Assembly (NCBI GenBank): GCA_026168455.1
Contig: CM047425.1
Coordinates: 24,793,058-24,857,057 of the forward strand
DNA: 64,000 nt
Direction of reading: 5' to 3'
DNA from: Theocolax elegans
Lineage: Eukaryota; Arthropoda; Insecta; Hymenoptera; Cerocephalidae
The translations under genes were made by a program, and so were the position numbers. The notes under the pieces are model-generated. The model had not been told where the DNA came from. It made no database searches and saw only the letters and a list, made by a program, of their open reading frames with translations. Below are positions 1 through 13,789 of the stretch, piece by piece. The stretch's first letter is position 1; each line of letters opens with the position of its first letter.

Positions 1-3000
1 ATCCTGGGTATAGTTGCATCAACTAGATCTATTATTAAGTTACGATCAATTAATACAAAATTTTAAAGATTACTACTACTTATATAAACATTAGCAGTCT
101 GTTACCGAATCTAACCTGATAGAAAATGTAATTACAATAATTACAAAAAAAATATCAGCAACTTTCCTAAAATTTTGTTTTGGACAGAAATACATTGACC
201 ACTGAATATAAATGAAAATATAGAACTCATTCAATTCGAGAAAAAGTAAGCTTGGAAATCTATTTTGTTTTATCTCACATAATATAAGTGTCACTATAAA
301 ATAGGTATAAAGAAATATTGAAATAGTTACATATTATTCGCATATTTATTAAGAATATCAATTGTTAGTAATAGAAACATTAATTTTAAAATAATATTAT
401 TAAATTAATGACTATAACAACTATAACAATTTAATTATTTAAATTTTTTAAATTAAATAGATAGTTGTAATTTTTCAAAAAGAATGACATTATTTTGTTA
501 TAAAATTACTCGCACACACTCAATGCAATTTTAATACTCATTTATCAGTTTAAACTTTCAAGAAATCCTTTAAAACTTGAAAGTACAAAAAACTGATTTC
601 CTGGTAGTCGTTCAACAATTTCTGCTCAAGCAGTAATTTTGATAAATACTGTAATTTTACTAAAGTTTGCCTTGGAGTCATACAATTTTTATATTCTTCA
701 TATTTGTAGGATCAATTCAGAGAGAGGAAAGGACATTACGTACATAATCCATTTCATCCTTCGATTACTTACCAGCCTATACGTAAATCCAATGTTATTA
801 TAAGTCCTTTTAAAAACTTGATCATCAGAAAAATATAAAAGTTAGTTTGATAAATCTTGTGCGAATGTCTCGATAAGGTTAGCAACAATGTTCCTTTTGA
901 TCATTTATAACAGGAAGATAAAAATTGCAACTCGTAGTTTGATATCAATCTTATATAACTTTCACTTTGGTTGTAATTAAAAAAAAATAAATTTTCCAGT
1001 TCAATGAGTGCATTTATTTTTGGAGATTAATTAATCATAATTAGATAGTTTTGGATAAATAGTAAGTGTATATGTGTACATAGAGAATATTTAAAAAAAA
1101 AGCGTATAGCTCTTGAGAAAAAAAAGTACTGATTGAAAGCTTTCTCTTAAATAAACCAGAGGCATTCTAAGTTCAAATGGAAACATTTATGACTTTGGAA
1201 ATATATCTTGCGTTCGAAATATAACTTTCAAAATTACTTAGAGCCATAAAATTGATAACCATATACATCAGAATTGACGTGAAAAGATTATAACAAAGAA
1301 AACAAAAAGTAACAATTATTGACGAATATCAATGTTTGTTAGATGTAAAAAAAAATTAGTGTAAATCATTATTCATTATATTTGATGTTATTATCAAAAT
1401 GACTTGCAGCGTACAGTCCTAATTATCTATAAGGATCTAAAAAAAAGTGATCGCCTTTCTCCAGCTCATAAAAGAAGGATAATTTTTGCAAATGCCGAAA
1501 TATCGCTGACAGTGGACGCTTTCCTTGGTCAGCAATTGAGCCATTCAATTAACTATACTTTCCATTGTCGCTAATTGAGTAACGAGACTTCCCTTGACTT
1601 TCTTAAATTCAAGACTACTACTACTACGAGTGCACTACGGTCAATCATCCGCGAAGCAAGACAATACTAACCTACTCCGTCGACCGTGATCTTGATCTTG
1701 AGCTCGCAGGTGTGTCTATAAAACTACATCTATATATATATACAAGCATATATATACACACACCTCTCTAATACCCATTGACAAAAGAGAAGAGTACAAT
1801 TGAGCGGAAGTCTACGCCTTTCTTGATTGTATTTCGCGTACAAACGTATTGTTGATAGTTTATAAAAATGTTACCTTCATATCAATTCTTTATGAAAAAA
1901 AATCGCATAACTCGCTTATGACATTCTTTTACTATGTTTTAGCTATTTCCCCACGTGGGATTTTAAGTAATATTTAAAAATGGTATATCGTCGGAAACAA
2001 AAAAGGACAAGACAATGAATATATATGTGAAAGTTTGTTTACACTTATTATTTTTATAGTTAAAAATATGTTTTAAAATGCTAAAAGTGAAAGCTGATGA
2101 AATTTGATATGCATAATCTCGATTGCAAGAATGTATATTTTGCTCCCTGCACTTTAACTTATTTTATAAATAATACTGGTACAATTTACTCTATTTTTTT
2201 ACACGGAGATAAATGTTATAGTAAAATTGACAATGTTCTTTTGTAATCGACTTGATAGTAAATTTTATAGTAAATTTTATAATTTATTTTAAGAAATTTT
2301 ATTACAGATTTATTAATATGTCTGGTAAAATGTTCCTATAAAAAATAGTAATTTGTATAATTTGTCAATTCTGTCTCTCGATTACTCAACAACGTTGTCA
2401 CTATTACGAAAACCTTTTTCTCCGTGTACTCGAATAAAAAGAAACGAAGAATATTTTCCTTTCGTTTAAGGATAATAAGTAATAATTTTAATTTTCACAT
2501 CTGACATTGATTATGAGAAGCATTATAAGTGTCTCCCAAAATTTTTAGCAAATAATAAGAGATATTGTTAAGCTATACCAATGATTTCGCAAAAATAATT
2601 TCTAATTTTTGAAAATTTAACAACTTAATAGATATTAAAATGAAATTATGCAAAGAATCTTGAAATTTAATTTCATTAGTAATTAAAAATTCTAATACAT
2701 ACATGTAGCGTGTTGAACAAGTCTTGATGAATTAATCATGCATCGTGAACATATTTCCATTCTTACTTCCTTACCGATATAATTTTCTAAATGAAATTAT
2801 AGAAAGTTCTTGTAGAATTATCATTTTTGTCAAATAATTGAATTTAATTAGATTCTATATTGATTTCCAATTAATAATATAAAAATTCTAGATTAACACA
2901 ATTTATCAAAATAGTAAATTTAAAACGTTGAAAGTACGAGTGTAAGGTGATTCAACATTATGTCCAAATTTTAAATCTCAATATTTATGTATACAAATCT

Positions 3001-3600
3001 GAAAGAAACTGTATTGCAACGTATCCAAAATGTAACTTAACATACTATTATCGATTTATAAATATGATTAATCTGTAACTCGTCGTAAGTTTCAACTTCC
3101 TGATTTTATAATCTACGTTTATAAACATAATAGACGGAATGAAGCATCGTGATATCTGCCGCGATTAGCTATTTAATTATGGATTTTATAATAATACTAT
3201 CTCACAGTATTCGATACGATCTAAGAAATGTAGATAATTATCAAAATGATAAACTAGTTAATTATAAATAAAAGTAGCTAAGAACATGCTATTTTTTATT
3301 GCAACTGGGAAGTGTGGTTAAAAATTAATTGAAACATCCGAGACACATTTCGGCAATATTTTTAATTCGCTTACATGTGCAAGTAATCCCGCAGCTACAT
3401 TGGAATGACGATATCGCATTACGATAAATAATATTAAAATCGAAACCGAACTTCAACGCGATAAAGCTAATGAAAGTAAAACAGATGTAAATATCCGAGG
3501 GCGTAGAGATAATCAAAGCATTTCCATGCTTCTGAGGTTAATTAAAGGAGACTCGAGAAAGGTAAAAAATACGGGACGTCTCGTCAAACATCCGCGTCTG
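1..3600. other. AT-rich intergenic DNA, no gene seen
   Basis: I see no reading frame with convincing coding character and no splice-linked exons here. Between about 1480 and 1750 the sequence is less AT-rich and includes a TATAAAA at about 1718, so it could be a regulatory island or a promoter whose gene I cannot recognise. The 3300-3600 part is also relatively GC-rich and lies upstream of the Gly/His-rich gene, so it may belong to its control region. Confidence 0.5.
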
Positions 3601-3651
3601 GTTAATGTAGACTGATAAATATGTGGAGGATATGTACGAATATATAAATAT

Positions 3652-3676
3652 ATATGTGTGTGTGTGTGTGTGTATG
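3652..3676. repeat. (TG)n microsatellite
   Basis: A short run of TG dinucleotides interrupted by one A, about 250 bases upstream of the TATA box of the Gly/His-rich gene. Confidence 0.8.
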
Positions 3677-3916
3677 TATATTCACCGAATAAAAACAAGA
3701 TTGGGGAAAGATCACAGTCGACGTTTCGGATGGTTGACTTTTTCCCCGCTTCGAGTAAGCCGGCACACAGATATACGGAGACTACCTTTCACGATCTTAT
3801 ATCGAAGCATTCATGCCTACGACTGTGTATATGCACACTCGCCACTCGTACATACCCCCTATAGATATAGACTGCGCTCCTATTCCTTGTTAGTTTCCGG
3901 ACGTCCGCATATTAGG

Positions 3917-3924
3917 TATATAAG
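3917..3924 (+). promoter_or_regulatory. TATA box of the Gly/His-rich secreted protein gene
   Basis: TATATAAG lies about 110 bases upstream of the proposed ATG at 4028. This implies transcription starting near 3945-3950 and a short 5' leader. It is the only good TATA box close upstream of the first coding exon. Confidence 0.65.
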
Positions 3925-4027
3925 TGAAGCATTGCTCGCGGTGAGCGAACAGATCGAGATCGCGACTCAAACGGTGAACACAGTGTACACACCCAATTTT
4001 TTTATCGGCTACACCGTTACGTGTGAG

Positions 4028-5262
4028 ATGGCGTTAAGGTTCGCGGTAAGAATCAAAGACATCCTGTGAATAACATCGTTCTCAAGATACTATAATCGCA
4101 ACTTTTCAATTTGTACTTACGCGGTCACGCTGATCTATACACGCTGATAGTATATGTCCTTTGATGGATGCAATTTAATTATACTTACTTGATTACTTGA
4201 TTACTTAATTTTCACGTTCATAAGTTACATTTTTTTAATTCAATAGACATAGTAATTTAAAATTTATTCCTATCATAGATTAATAATATTATGTGTTTGA
4301 TAATTTAAATGTTGTCGAATGAACATCAATTTATGATTATTATTAAATTAATTTTACGAAATTACGTAATCCGTTATTGTTTTAGATTGCCACTTTGGTA
4401 ATTGTATCAACGTTAAACTTTACGCTTGCCGATGGAGATGGACAGTAAGTATAATTACGAGTATAGATTTAAAATATTTCTATAAAGTAGTCGCTTTGAC
4501 AATAATTGTTGGAAGTAAATTCGCGAACATCCGCACTGCATAGACCTAATTGACAATGTTGCAAGTTAACGTTACGCTTTACTTCAATGTACCTTGCTTT
4601 CATCATATTATTAGCCAAACTCAAAAATTATTGATTGCTAAATTGCTAATTCGTTCTTAACGAAAAGAGTGCAAATAGAATAAACGTTAATCTTTAAAAT
4701 AATATAAATAATAAATGATAATCAATCTTGAATGAAATAAATTGGTAATGATAATGAAATTGTACACAGTCACCACCATGTGATAATCCACGTGCCTTAC
4801 AAGATCCATACGATTCACCATACAATAATGAAACACATTCACCACCACGATAAAGGAGAAGATAAATACGAAGTCTTAGGATATACTGTTGGTAAACCAC
4901 TTGATCTTGGACACCACTTTGGTGGTAGTGGTGGTGGCGGTGGCGGCGGCGGCGGCGGCGGTGGTGGTGGTGGACACGAAGAGGTTCAGTCTCATCACGA
5001 GCTATCTCAACACGACTTTGGCGGAGGCAACGAGTTGGGTCACGGTCACGAATGGGCACCTAGCTACAGTCATCAAGGATTTTCAGGTGGTGGACACGGT
5101 GGTGGTCATGGTGGTCATGGTGGTCACGGTGGCATCAGTACTCTCAGTGGCCACGGTGGTCACGGTGATTTAGGTGGACACGCAGCTATTGGAGGAGGAC
5201 ACTTCGAAGCTCAAGCCAGTCACGAGTATGGTAATTACGAAAGCTTCGGCGGTTACGAATAA
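4028..5262 (+). CDS. secreted Gly/His-rich protein with N-terminal HVP motif (3 exons)
   Basis: Coding exons 4028-4045, 4386-4444 and 4770-5262 join with GT-AG borders (phases 0 and 2) to give 189 residues. Residues 1-21 form a signal peptide (MALRFA then a hydrophobic stretch ending TLA). The mature protein opens with four histidines and the motif VIIHVPYKIHTIHHTIMKHI (residues 30-49), followed by KYEVLGYTVGKPLDLGHHF, an uninterrupted run of 15 glycines (about 80-94), and GGGHGGGHGGHGGHGG-type repeats to the end (YESFGGYE). The composition fits an extracellular structural or cuticle-associated protein, and the histidines could bind metal or join cross-links; that is inference. The HVP motif and both intron phases recur in the genes at 6853-9026 and 22638-23534, so these look like paralogues. 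A plausible AATAAA lies at 5892. The large open frame beginning at 4780 starts on GTG and is only the last exon. Confidence 0.85.
4921..4972 (+). repeat. (GGN)n coding trinucleotide tract
   Basis: A run of GGT/GGC codons inside the Gly/His-rich gene encodes a serine-interrupted poly-glycine stretch. Pure GGC and GGT sub-runs make it prone to replication slippage and therefore likely to vary in length between individuals. Confidence 0.85.
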
Positions 5263-6852
5263 ACTTTCATCTTCGTGTATTTTGTAAAAGAAAATCACGT
5301 CTTGCCAGTTCACACGTATAAGCAAATAACATTTATTATTTCTAATACTTCGCTTTTGAATGCCAAGGTTCGATGCAGTAAGTATTTAATGCAAACTGGC
5401 GTTCTACCAAAATTCGTAATTATCGTAAGCTTTGCTTATCGTTCAAATACCCTCCAAGAGCTTTAACGGCTCAAACTGTTATGTTTGTGTTCCTTAGTGT
5501 AAAGTCTTTTTTAATTATTTATGTTGTTATCGTGTTGTTACATTCATATTTAATTTCGATTGAAATTTTAATTGACGTCAAGGGACTTGAAAATAATTGA
5601 TCGTTCAAAAATTTGCTCGTGTACGTAAAATCATAAAATCAAAAGTAGTTTTAGAAATGCATAATTTGATTTACTTGCGTATTTTGATTATTTAGAAAAT
5701 ACACATATATCAACCGTGCAATTTCAACGTGCCGAAAATTCGCATCGAATTATAATATCCAAGAAAGTAATACTTTTTGTTTATTTAAATTTATTTATGT
5801 ACCTTTATATATTTTAAGTATCTTGTAAATTTGATTTTTGCCAACGTAAGCGTCGGTATACAAAAATCTATAACTTTTACCGAGTAAATTTAATAAATTA
5901 TATATCGCTAGTTTTCCATTTGACGGTTTTTTTATTATTTAATTCTAATTCAGGGTAACCGATCGATTTTTCATTGCAAGTGAAATTGTTCGTGAAAGTG
6001 TATATACCTATATATATTCGACATTTATTTTGTACTGCTCTTGCTCTATTTTTTACTGGCATTCCAAGTACTTTCGCGGACACTCAATTTACTGTCTCTC
6101 ACTTGCATTTAGCGATTCATAAAAATTTTTTTGTGTACTAGTCGCACGGTAGAACGAGCAAGCAATAAAAACGGTTGTCTTACTAAAACTTTGTGATAGC
6201 GATTCATGTTACTTTTATCACTGTTTATTGTTACAATTACATTATATTTGTACATGTTTTATATTTTACAAACGTCTTATTCAACTAAATAAACTGAGTT
6301 ATAGAAAAGTAGAAAATTAATTTATTCTTATTATTCTATTTTACACACGTAGGTGTAATGTATAAAATATATAAATATATGTATAAATACAAATTACCCT
6401 ATCCTCCAATCCGTCAACAATTACTTTCATTAAAATAAAAGTTACAAAATAATCTTTCCTTAAGTTTGTACAGTGTATAGTTATGAATTTTAACTCTAAC
6501 TAAGAATTTAACGTCTAATAAAAGTTTCTCTCCAACCCGTGTACAAGATTAATTAATTTTAAATATTCTTTTTTTTCATTTTCTCGCAATTTACAAGAGT
6601 TTCTTGAACCAGAGAAATTTTTAACAAGCATTCCTGAGCAGAAAAGTAATTAATTAAAATATACCTTTTTTTAGTAAAAATTTGTTTAAATATTGAAAAT
6701 ACTTTGATTAAAAGCAAACGTCTAAATGTTCAAACGATGCTTTTCAGATCATCTGATAAGTGTCTCTGCGATCTTATTTTAATAAAACGGAGAACTTGAG
6801 ACAAGCATAAAGTGACAGACGACAAAATGACAAAAATAGCGAAAAATTCCCA
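5263..6852. other. convergent intergenic region
   Basis: This stretch separates two tail-to-tail genes (the + gene ending at 5262 and the - gene ending at 6853) and should hold both 3' ends. AATAAA candidates on the + strand are at 5892 and about 6164. Small open frames here look random. Confidence 0.5.
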
Positions 6853-9026
6853 CTATCTTATAACCATCCTGGCTACGAAAAATCTTCGGTCAGCCCGTTT
6901 TTTCCCTGACCTTTGTTCGATTCCGATCTCTTTATCGTAATTCCCGTGATAACCGTGTCCACCGTACTTACTGTAATTGTCGTTTTCATAGCCGCCCTTG
7001 TCAAAATCTTCCTCTTCGTTTGCCTTGTCGTAAAAATTCTTGACGTCTTTATGGATTAGGTGGCCAGTTTCAGACTTCATCCCGCGATGGTAACCCTGCT
7101 CGCTGTAATTCTTGTAATCAAGATCATTTTGCGGAACTTCCTCGTCGACATCCTCGTGCGTCGCGTACTGACCGGGTGGTGGCGGTGGATACGCTTTCGC
7201 GTCGATTTGTGGACCTCGTGGATCCATAAGCTCTTCTGGGTCGATAGGCGGGCCAAAAAGTCCAAGACCGTTATCGTTGTGTACAGGTGGCTCATCCGTC
7301 AACAAATTGTCTGGTGCGTCGTAAGCGTAAGGTCCTACGTACGGTTGGTAATCGTCCTGTTGGATCGGCATGTAATCATCGTACGGAGCTACAACCTTTT
7401 GCTGTTTTTTACGGTGGTATCCGCCACCGTGATTTTCTTCCAACCCGTCCTTGTAATTGTACGAATTGTACGATGTCCAATCCTCCACGTGACTTTCCTC
7501 GTTATGTTTCTTCGAGTCGTCTGGCTCCATTTCGTGCACGTGAATGAACACCGTCTTTGTGTGAATATGATGCTTTATAATTTCAGGTACATGAATTTTG
7601 AAATGCACACTGAAAAATATTTATTACCGCTTACTATCACTGCATATCAATACAATTAATATTTTTATAATTATACCATCTCAAATTTTAATTCAAGTAT
7701 TTCTATATAAATATGTTAATTTCCTTACAAATATGTCCCAGTTTCATTCTTTTAAATAATTTTTTAATTAATTTAATAAATAATAAAAAATCATTTAATA
7801 AATTAAAATTCTTAAGCAAGATATTTCCTCTCTCAGAAAAGTAAAATCTGAAATATTTCGTTTCATATTTTTCACTAAAATTGTATAATAAATAATCGTA
7901 AAAGTGAGAAACTCGCTTGAAAAAAAGATTGTACGCAAAAAAATATTTACGACGTGCAGAGCCCGTTGCACGACTTTGGTAAGTATAAAAAAGTTACACT
8001 ACACATAAACTTAATTTACGAGATGTAGTAGATCTGAAATCTGTATCACTTAAAACAATTTAAATAATTTTAAAGGAATCCTTTTTTATCTATAGAGAAG
8101 TGTAATTTACATTGAATTTGAGACTTTATCATATCAATGCAATGTTTAAACATTGTAACTTACATTTTATACAAAATTATTATTACGTATATATTAATTA
8201 TAATATATATTATAATATGTTATAAAAATGATTTGTTTCAAATTTTGTGTATACACGTTTATGCCTGTGGATGTGTCAGTGTATTTATACATATTGAATT
8301 GAGAATAAAAAATATAATATTTATTACGACTGGATATATTATTTGAAATATTATTGCCGTATCGTTTTTTAAAATTAACTATTCCTATATAATGATCTGC
8401 AACAATTTGCGATTACATGATTTTTCTATTTTTGTTCGGTATTCTGTCTTATAATAAGTGAAAACAATATTTAATAATGCAATATTCCTTCGTTAACTAC
8501 TAATATTGAGCCCAAAACATTAAATTATTTTAGATTGAAAAATGACAATAAAAGTTTTGATTAATATTAAATTAAAATAAAAGATTTAAATTGTATTTTT
8601 TTATATACTTATTTTTTTAACAGTAAACGGTACCAATTTATTACGGCAAATTTAACGCTGGCAAATTAATTTTTTAAAAATAAATAAATGTTATATTTAT
8701 ACCGATTTTTTAATAAGCAAGTCAAGATTACGTTATATAAATTATAAAATATAGTTTAAGGGCTTACCTTTTTTTCTCGTCATCGTTACCAAGTACTTCA
8801 TTAAAACATAGCAACAACGACAATACAATTATTTTCTGAAAAACAATGTTGTATTATTTTGTTTAAATTTTAAAATGAATAATTAAATAATATAAATACT
8901 AATATCTTCAGTAATGTATTGACTAACATATTTTCAAATTTCAGGCAAACAAAATTTAACTATGCATTTTTTGATCGTATAATACTAAAAAAAACACGCC
9001 AACTTGTGAATATAAATTACTTTCAT
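6853..9026 (-). CDS. secreted acidic His/Tyr/Gly-rich protein with N-terminal HVP motif (3 exons)
   Basis: Reading the minus strand, coding exons 9021-9026 (ATG AAA), 8768-8835 and 6853-7609 join to 276 residues. The second and third exons are firm: a good acceptor, signal-peptide core KIIVLSLLLCFNEVLG, a GTAAG donor, then a phase-2 junction into SVHFKIHVPEIIKHHIHTK. The six-base first exon is the best candidate I can find but is less certain. The mature protein carries the HVP motif at about residues 26-50. It then becomes acidic and rich in Tyr, Asp, His and Pro (a five-proline run near residue 165; repeated GY/KGGY/YHGNY units near the end) and finishes basic (KKRADRRFFVARMVIR). No enzyme domain is visible. 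It is an extracellular, probably disordered protein related in layout to the gene at 4028-5262, with which it is convergent. Confidence 0.78.
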
Positions 9027-9270
9027 TTCGTTTGATCAAATATTAATTGATAATGAATTAATTATGATTAATTGATGAATAGACTGAACCCTTTCGGCAC
9101 TCGATGAAAACAAAAATACATATAAATGTTTCATAATTATAATTATATAATGTTGTTAAATATATGAACACTTATACACGTTGGATACAGCAATTTAATA
9201 TACAATTGTTGACTTTTTAAAACGGTCTTAATACCCATTAGAAATGTACTGAACCGAAGATTAAATTATA

Positions 9271-9280
9271 ATTTATATAT
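9271..9280 (-). promoter_or_regulatory. possible TATA box for the 6853-9026 gene
   Basis: On the minus strand ATATATAAAT lies about 245 bases upstream of the proposed ATG. The distance implies a leader of roughly 200 bases. AT-rich context makes a chance match possible. Confidence 0.3.
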
Positions 9281-9283
9281 ACT

Positions 9284-9535
9284 AGGGTGACTACATCAGT
9301 ATGTGAACAGATACCAGTGAATGAACATTATATAGTAAATAATACGCGATACAATATATTTTACATATTTTTAGATAACGAAATGTGTTTCCCCTGACTT
9401 TAAAATTCAAAAAATACTCCTAGTTAATAATTAATGATTCACATTATTTTTATACCTAAACCAAAAGAAATATCACGTAACAGCTGTTCATTAACTGGGT
9501 TTATTCGAATGTTCATTAATGAAGTCATCCTAATT
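9284..9535. mobile_element. possible small MITE with imperfect terminal inverted repeats
   Basis: The left end (TAGGGTGACTACATCA...) and the reverse complement of the right end (TAGGATGACTTCATTA...) are similar, and both are followed inside by TGAA(C)-rich matching segments. The match is imperfect and no target duplication is clear. Confidence 0.3.
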
Positions 9536-11390
9536 TAAAGAAAATCAAAAACTAATAGTTGCATATAATTTTCAAAAAAATTTTAAGGAACACGATAACA
9601 TATTTTAATCACAATACTATTAATAAGTTTTATCAGCCATTATCAATATGTATATTGCTTATTATACCATTTTCATATGTCGATGATACACTAAATTCAC
9701 AAGCACCAAGAATGAGATACGAACTCGACAACTTTCGCAACAATTCTAAAGATACTGGTAGACTGCAATGTCTTTTATTGGTGAAGGCGCGATTTATTTT
9801 CGCTTAGAATCATCACGACATGGTTGATCAGATCCGCTACATCAAATCATCGATTTTGTGTGAAAGAACTTCGAGAAAAAGCCTATGGAATTTACCGCCA
9901 GCGAAATCATACGAGACTTCATAAAGAATCTATTGATAGAAATTAGAAAAATTTGTAGCCGCTTGATTTCACGGCCGATTTGTTGCAACGCAACATTTTA
10001 TTATTGCAGTTCATAAAAACGTATTGATAGAACACAATTTATCGAAAGTATATAAATAAATATAATAAATACCAACACATTTTCATGATACAAATTTTGT
10101 CCTTGTAATTAATATATTTTATTCTACGTTACAATTTTTAAATTACATTATTATACAATTATATCATTTAATTGGCATTAAATATATACAAGTAATAGTT
10201 ATATGGATTTTTTAATAACATTACACATATAATACATCAAATTGCAACGCTTTAATTGTGGTTTACAAAGAAGTTCTCAAAAGAAAATTACAATATACGA
10301 TTTTTACATCTAATGTTTAGATAAGTTATGGTCATTTATTAAAATAAAAATATAAACTATATTTAGTGTACTTTTCATTGGTGTTTCATACATGACATTG
10401 TATAAAATTCTTATTATACATGCAAAATATTTAAAGAAAAAATATACCATAAATGGTAGCAAGAGTCAATGCACGAGACTTTCTAATTTCACTAAGTAAA
10501 ATGTCAAATTTTTACATTTTCGAAAAATTGAATATACTCTCTTCTTTAGGAAAATCTTGAGCTCAACTAAAATACAGACTTTTGTAAAATTTTAAATTAT
10601 TTTTATAAAGTTTTCAATTACACTTTAGTAAGATGGAACAAAAATATATTTCAAAGTACTCCCTCGCGTAAAAAAATAAAGTTTAATAAAATAAAGTAAA
10701 AAAAGAAATTTTTTAGGATTTTTAGTAGCAAATTTTAAATTATTCAATCCTTTAGATTTCAAAGTTTTAATAAATACTATCATGCTTCTCTATTGTTAAT
10801 ATAATGATTCAAAAGAAATTATGTAGGAAGGTTGAGCTTTTTTTCGATAATGATGAATTAATCAATTTATTTATTTGGCGACGTTTTGATGGATATCCTT
10901 CATCCTCATTAAGCTGTACCTTTTATTAAAGATATTATATTAACATTTTGCAAACTTCTTCTTATACATATAACATCGTATAAATAATATTGACTTACTT
11001 CTAACAAGTCACTTGCTATTACGTCATTAGTTCAATATGTACAATTTAATAGCATCTCTGATGCGCCGCTCTATAATTGAAAACAAAAAATTAATGAATT
11101 AAAAAACATAATCTTCACAGAAATTGAGGTTATGAATGACAGATACCTTTCCAGATTATTGAGACCATAATCAACACAATGAATTTAAAGTTATAATAAA
11201 TAAATAAATTAAGAATATCACAAAATAAATTAACACACATATTTAATAGAAAGTAGTTTGAAAAATTAAAATACTCAAATTAATTTATATCACAGACGGT
11301 TAATACTAAAAACATTCAAAATTTCCCGCCTTGCGATTCAAGAGACACCCGTGTGATCAATCCCAATTAAATCGCTCACGAGTGCTGATA
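9536..11390. other. AT-rich DNA, no gene seen
   Basis: I find no convincing exon here. A segment at about 9700-9830 is less AT-rich and has a short open stretch, but it has no recognisable product and no supporting splice partner. Confidence 0.45.
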
Positions 11391-11399
11391 GTAAGAATT

Positions 11400-13700
11400 T
11401 AATAAATTTAATTAAGTTTAGTGGGCATTTGCGGCACTAATATCGAAAAAGATGGCTAGGACATCACTATTATTTACAAATGATTGATTTACATACAGAA
11501 GCAAATGAGAAAGATTATGAACGGTGCTTATCTGAAGCCTGTTTGCGATTTTGGAAGAATATTAATTAGTTATTACCCAGTGCTGAAGTTTATTTTTTAA
11601 TAATGACTCGAAAACTTTACATAAGCATGGAGTTAGACTTATCGGCCTATCGCTTTTTTATCTTCTGTTTTAATAAAATTTACATATGTATTTTTCCAAT
11701 CTTTAGGGAAAGAGCTATAGTAGTAAACAATCAATGCCGTCAATGCCCGGAATTGAATGTGGTTTTTTTGTTTAATACAGCGTTAAATTCTGAAAAACTA
11801 ATTTGTTTTGTACCACGGGAGGCTAATTTTATCCAAAGCAGCATTGATTATTTCCTGATTTTAGTGGTTTTCAGTGTGACAAGTTTTAATTTAAATCCAC
11901 TTATTTTTAAGAATTTTACTTATTTTCCATACGTAACTTTGATTTGTATTTATATCAACGTTTTCAGTAAATTATATACAATGATTTTTCCTTTTCATTT
12001 TAAAAGTTTTTCGCGCTTCTGTTCGATATTCAATGTATGTATACCAGTCTTCATTTTTATTAGTAGATTTATATTTTTTAAGGAAGCTTCTTAATCTTCT
12101 AGCCTTGTCGCAATCTGAATCCCACCAAAGAAACAGGGTTTTTATGTACGTCATCGTTTACCTTACGCTTGATGGATGTATTACTCTTTATTGTGTTATT
12201 AATGTCAGTATAAATTAAATATTTTTTACTAAAATCGGAGTCGTAATATTCACTTGAATATAGTTAAAATATATTATTTTCTAAATATTTGTAAAATCCG
12301 CTCCAGTCGGTTCGTACTGATTTGATATTAAACGATAGGTTTCAATAATTAGATATTTCTACATTAATTTCTACGTTAACAGGACTTTTTCTACATTTAT
12401 ATTTATTTTATCCGCGAGATGGGTGTTTGAAAAAATTATGTCTAGATTAGAATGTTTTTGCGTAGAAGTATCAAAATGTGTCAGCGAGTCTGGATTGTGT
12501 AGAATTATATTTTTATTAATATAACTGTTAAGAAGCTTTTCGCCATTTTTATCGGTTTTTATACAATTCCAACTAACGAGACGGAAATTAAAATCATCCA
12601 AAAGTATTGAATTTTTATTATTATTTATGATATCAAAAATAACATTCCATTATATTTCCAATAACATGACTCCTGGAGTTATGTAACAAATAACAAATTG
12701 TAATGGTAATTTTAAATTTGTTACGCATACGCTTGCTATTTCCACGGATAGGTCCGGACTTTTAATATTTTTAATTTCGTGAAAGACAAGGTTATTTCGA
12801 ATAAATAATGAATTCCTCCACCTCTTGAGTATTGACGGTCTTGGCGATATGTTTTAAATCCAGCTACACGAAAGTTGTCTTCAGAGTCTTGCAGCCACGA
12901 TTGAAGACAAGCATATATGTCTATACCAATAAGGTGTTTTACCAATAAGCTCTTCTTTTTTATTGAGAACGCTTCGCGCATTCCAGAACAGAATTTTTAG
13001 ATTTTTTGCTTTGTACTTTTTCATTATATAATGCTTTTCATTTATTTTTTTATATAGTTAATGTTTAAAATTGGTCTTTATTTTCTTCAATTTCCGAGTT
13101 TTGGGATTATTCTGAATCACTTTCTTGCCAGTCGCTTGATAGTTTGTTACGGAGTTTATTTTTTAATCACGTGCATCCTGATTTAACATGCCGATTATTG
13201 AGATTTGGGTAAATGTTTCAATAATTTTCATTACACTTTCGGTATCACTTGTATAATTTTTTGAAAGAGCTAGTATATTAGGACATCCATGAGCTTTTTA
13301 AAAAAATTCTGTAAACTTATGATTTTTTAATGGGATTGTTGTGTCCGTATTTTGCAAAGAATCTATAGCTTGTGTTAATTCTTCGTTTATATTTAAAGTT
13401 ATATTTGACGTATCACTGCACATTTTTTTTGGCAAAGGACTTTTGAATGCCTTTTTCTTATCCAATGCATTAGTAGTAGCGATTGTATTTATTGTGCTAA
13501 GTATGTTTTTAACTTTATTATCAATATTATCCGAAGCGTTGCTTGAGGTAGATGATGGTGGTGGGGGTCTTTTTAAAGATTTATTCAGAATTGTCGTTTT
13601 CTCCGATTTAAATTGTTTAATATTTGCGAATTCTTAAAAGTTAACAAGAGCCACACTATGATTATTTACTTCTTGAGTAGATGCATTATCACTCTTCAAT
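11400..13700 (-). pseudogene. degenerate jockey-like LINE relic (ORF1 tail, endonuclease, start of reverse transcriptase)
   Basis: On the minus strand the pieces follow non-LTR retrotransposon order. From about 13637 to 13340 there is a Pro/Ser-rich ORF1-like tail (LKRPPPPSSTSSNAS). From 12981 to 12371 there is an endonuclease fragment (SWLQDSEDNF, YRQDRQYSRGGGIHYL, then DDFNFRLVSWNC and SNLDIIFSN). At 12154-11972 is the linker WWDSDCDKARRLR. At about 11740-11440 reverse-transcriptase pieces appear in shifting frames (IPGIDGID, PISLTPCLCKVFE, and LAIFFDISAA, the motif A region). Many stops and frameshifts interrupt it, and it stops shortly after motif A, so it is dead and incomplete. It lies head-to-head with the next LINE relic. 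Confidence 0.8.
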
Positions 13701-13789
13701 TCTTTATTTGATATCTCTCTTTATAACCCATATATTACTTATTTCATCAATTTCGATTACTGCTAAGTAGTTTCTTCTCACCTTCATAC

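Noticed and set aside
3623..4069. 148-codon plus-strand open frame
   Set aside because: It runs through a TG microsatellite, the promoter, the leader and exon 1 of the Gly/His-rich gene in another frame and has no recognisable product.
7060..7659. 199-codon plus-strand open frame over the acidic HVP gene
   Set aside because: It is the antisense shadow of the minus-strand exon; the minus frame has the family motif, a splice acceptor and a linked signal-peptide exon.
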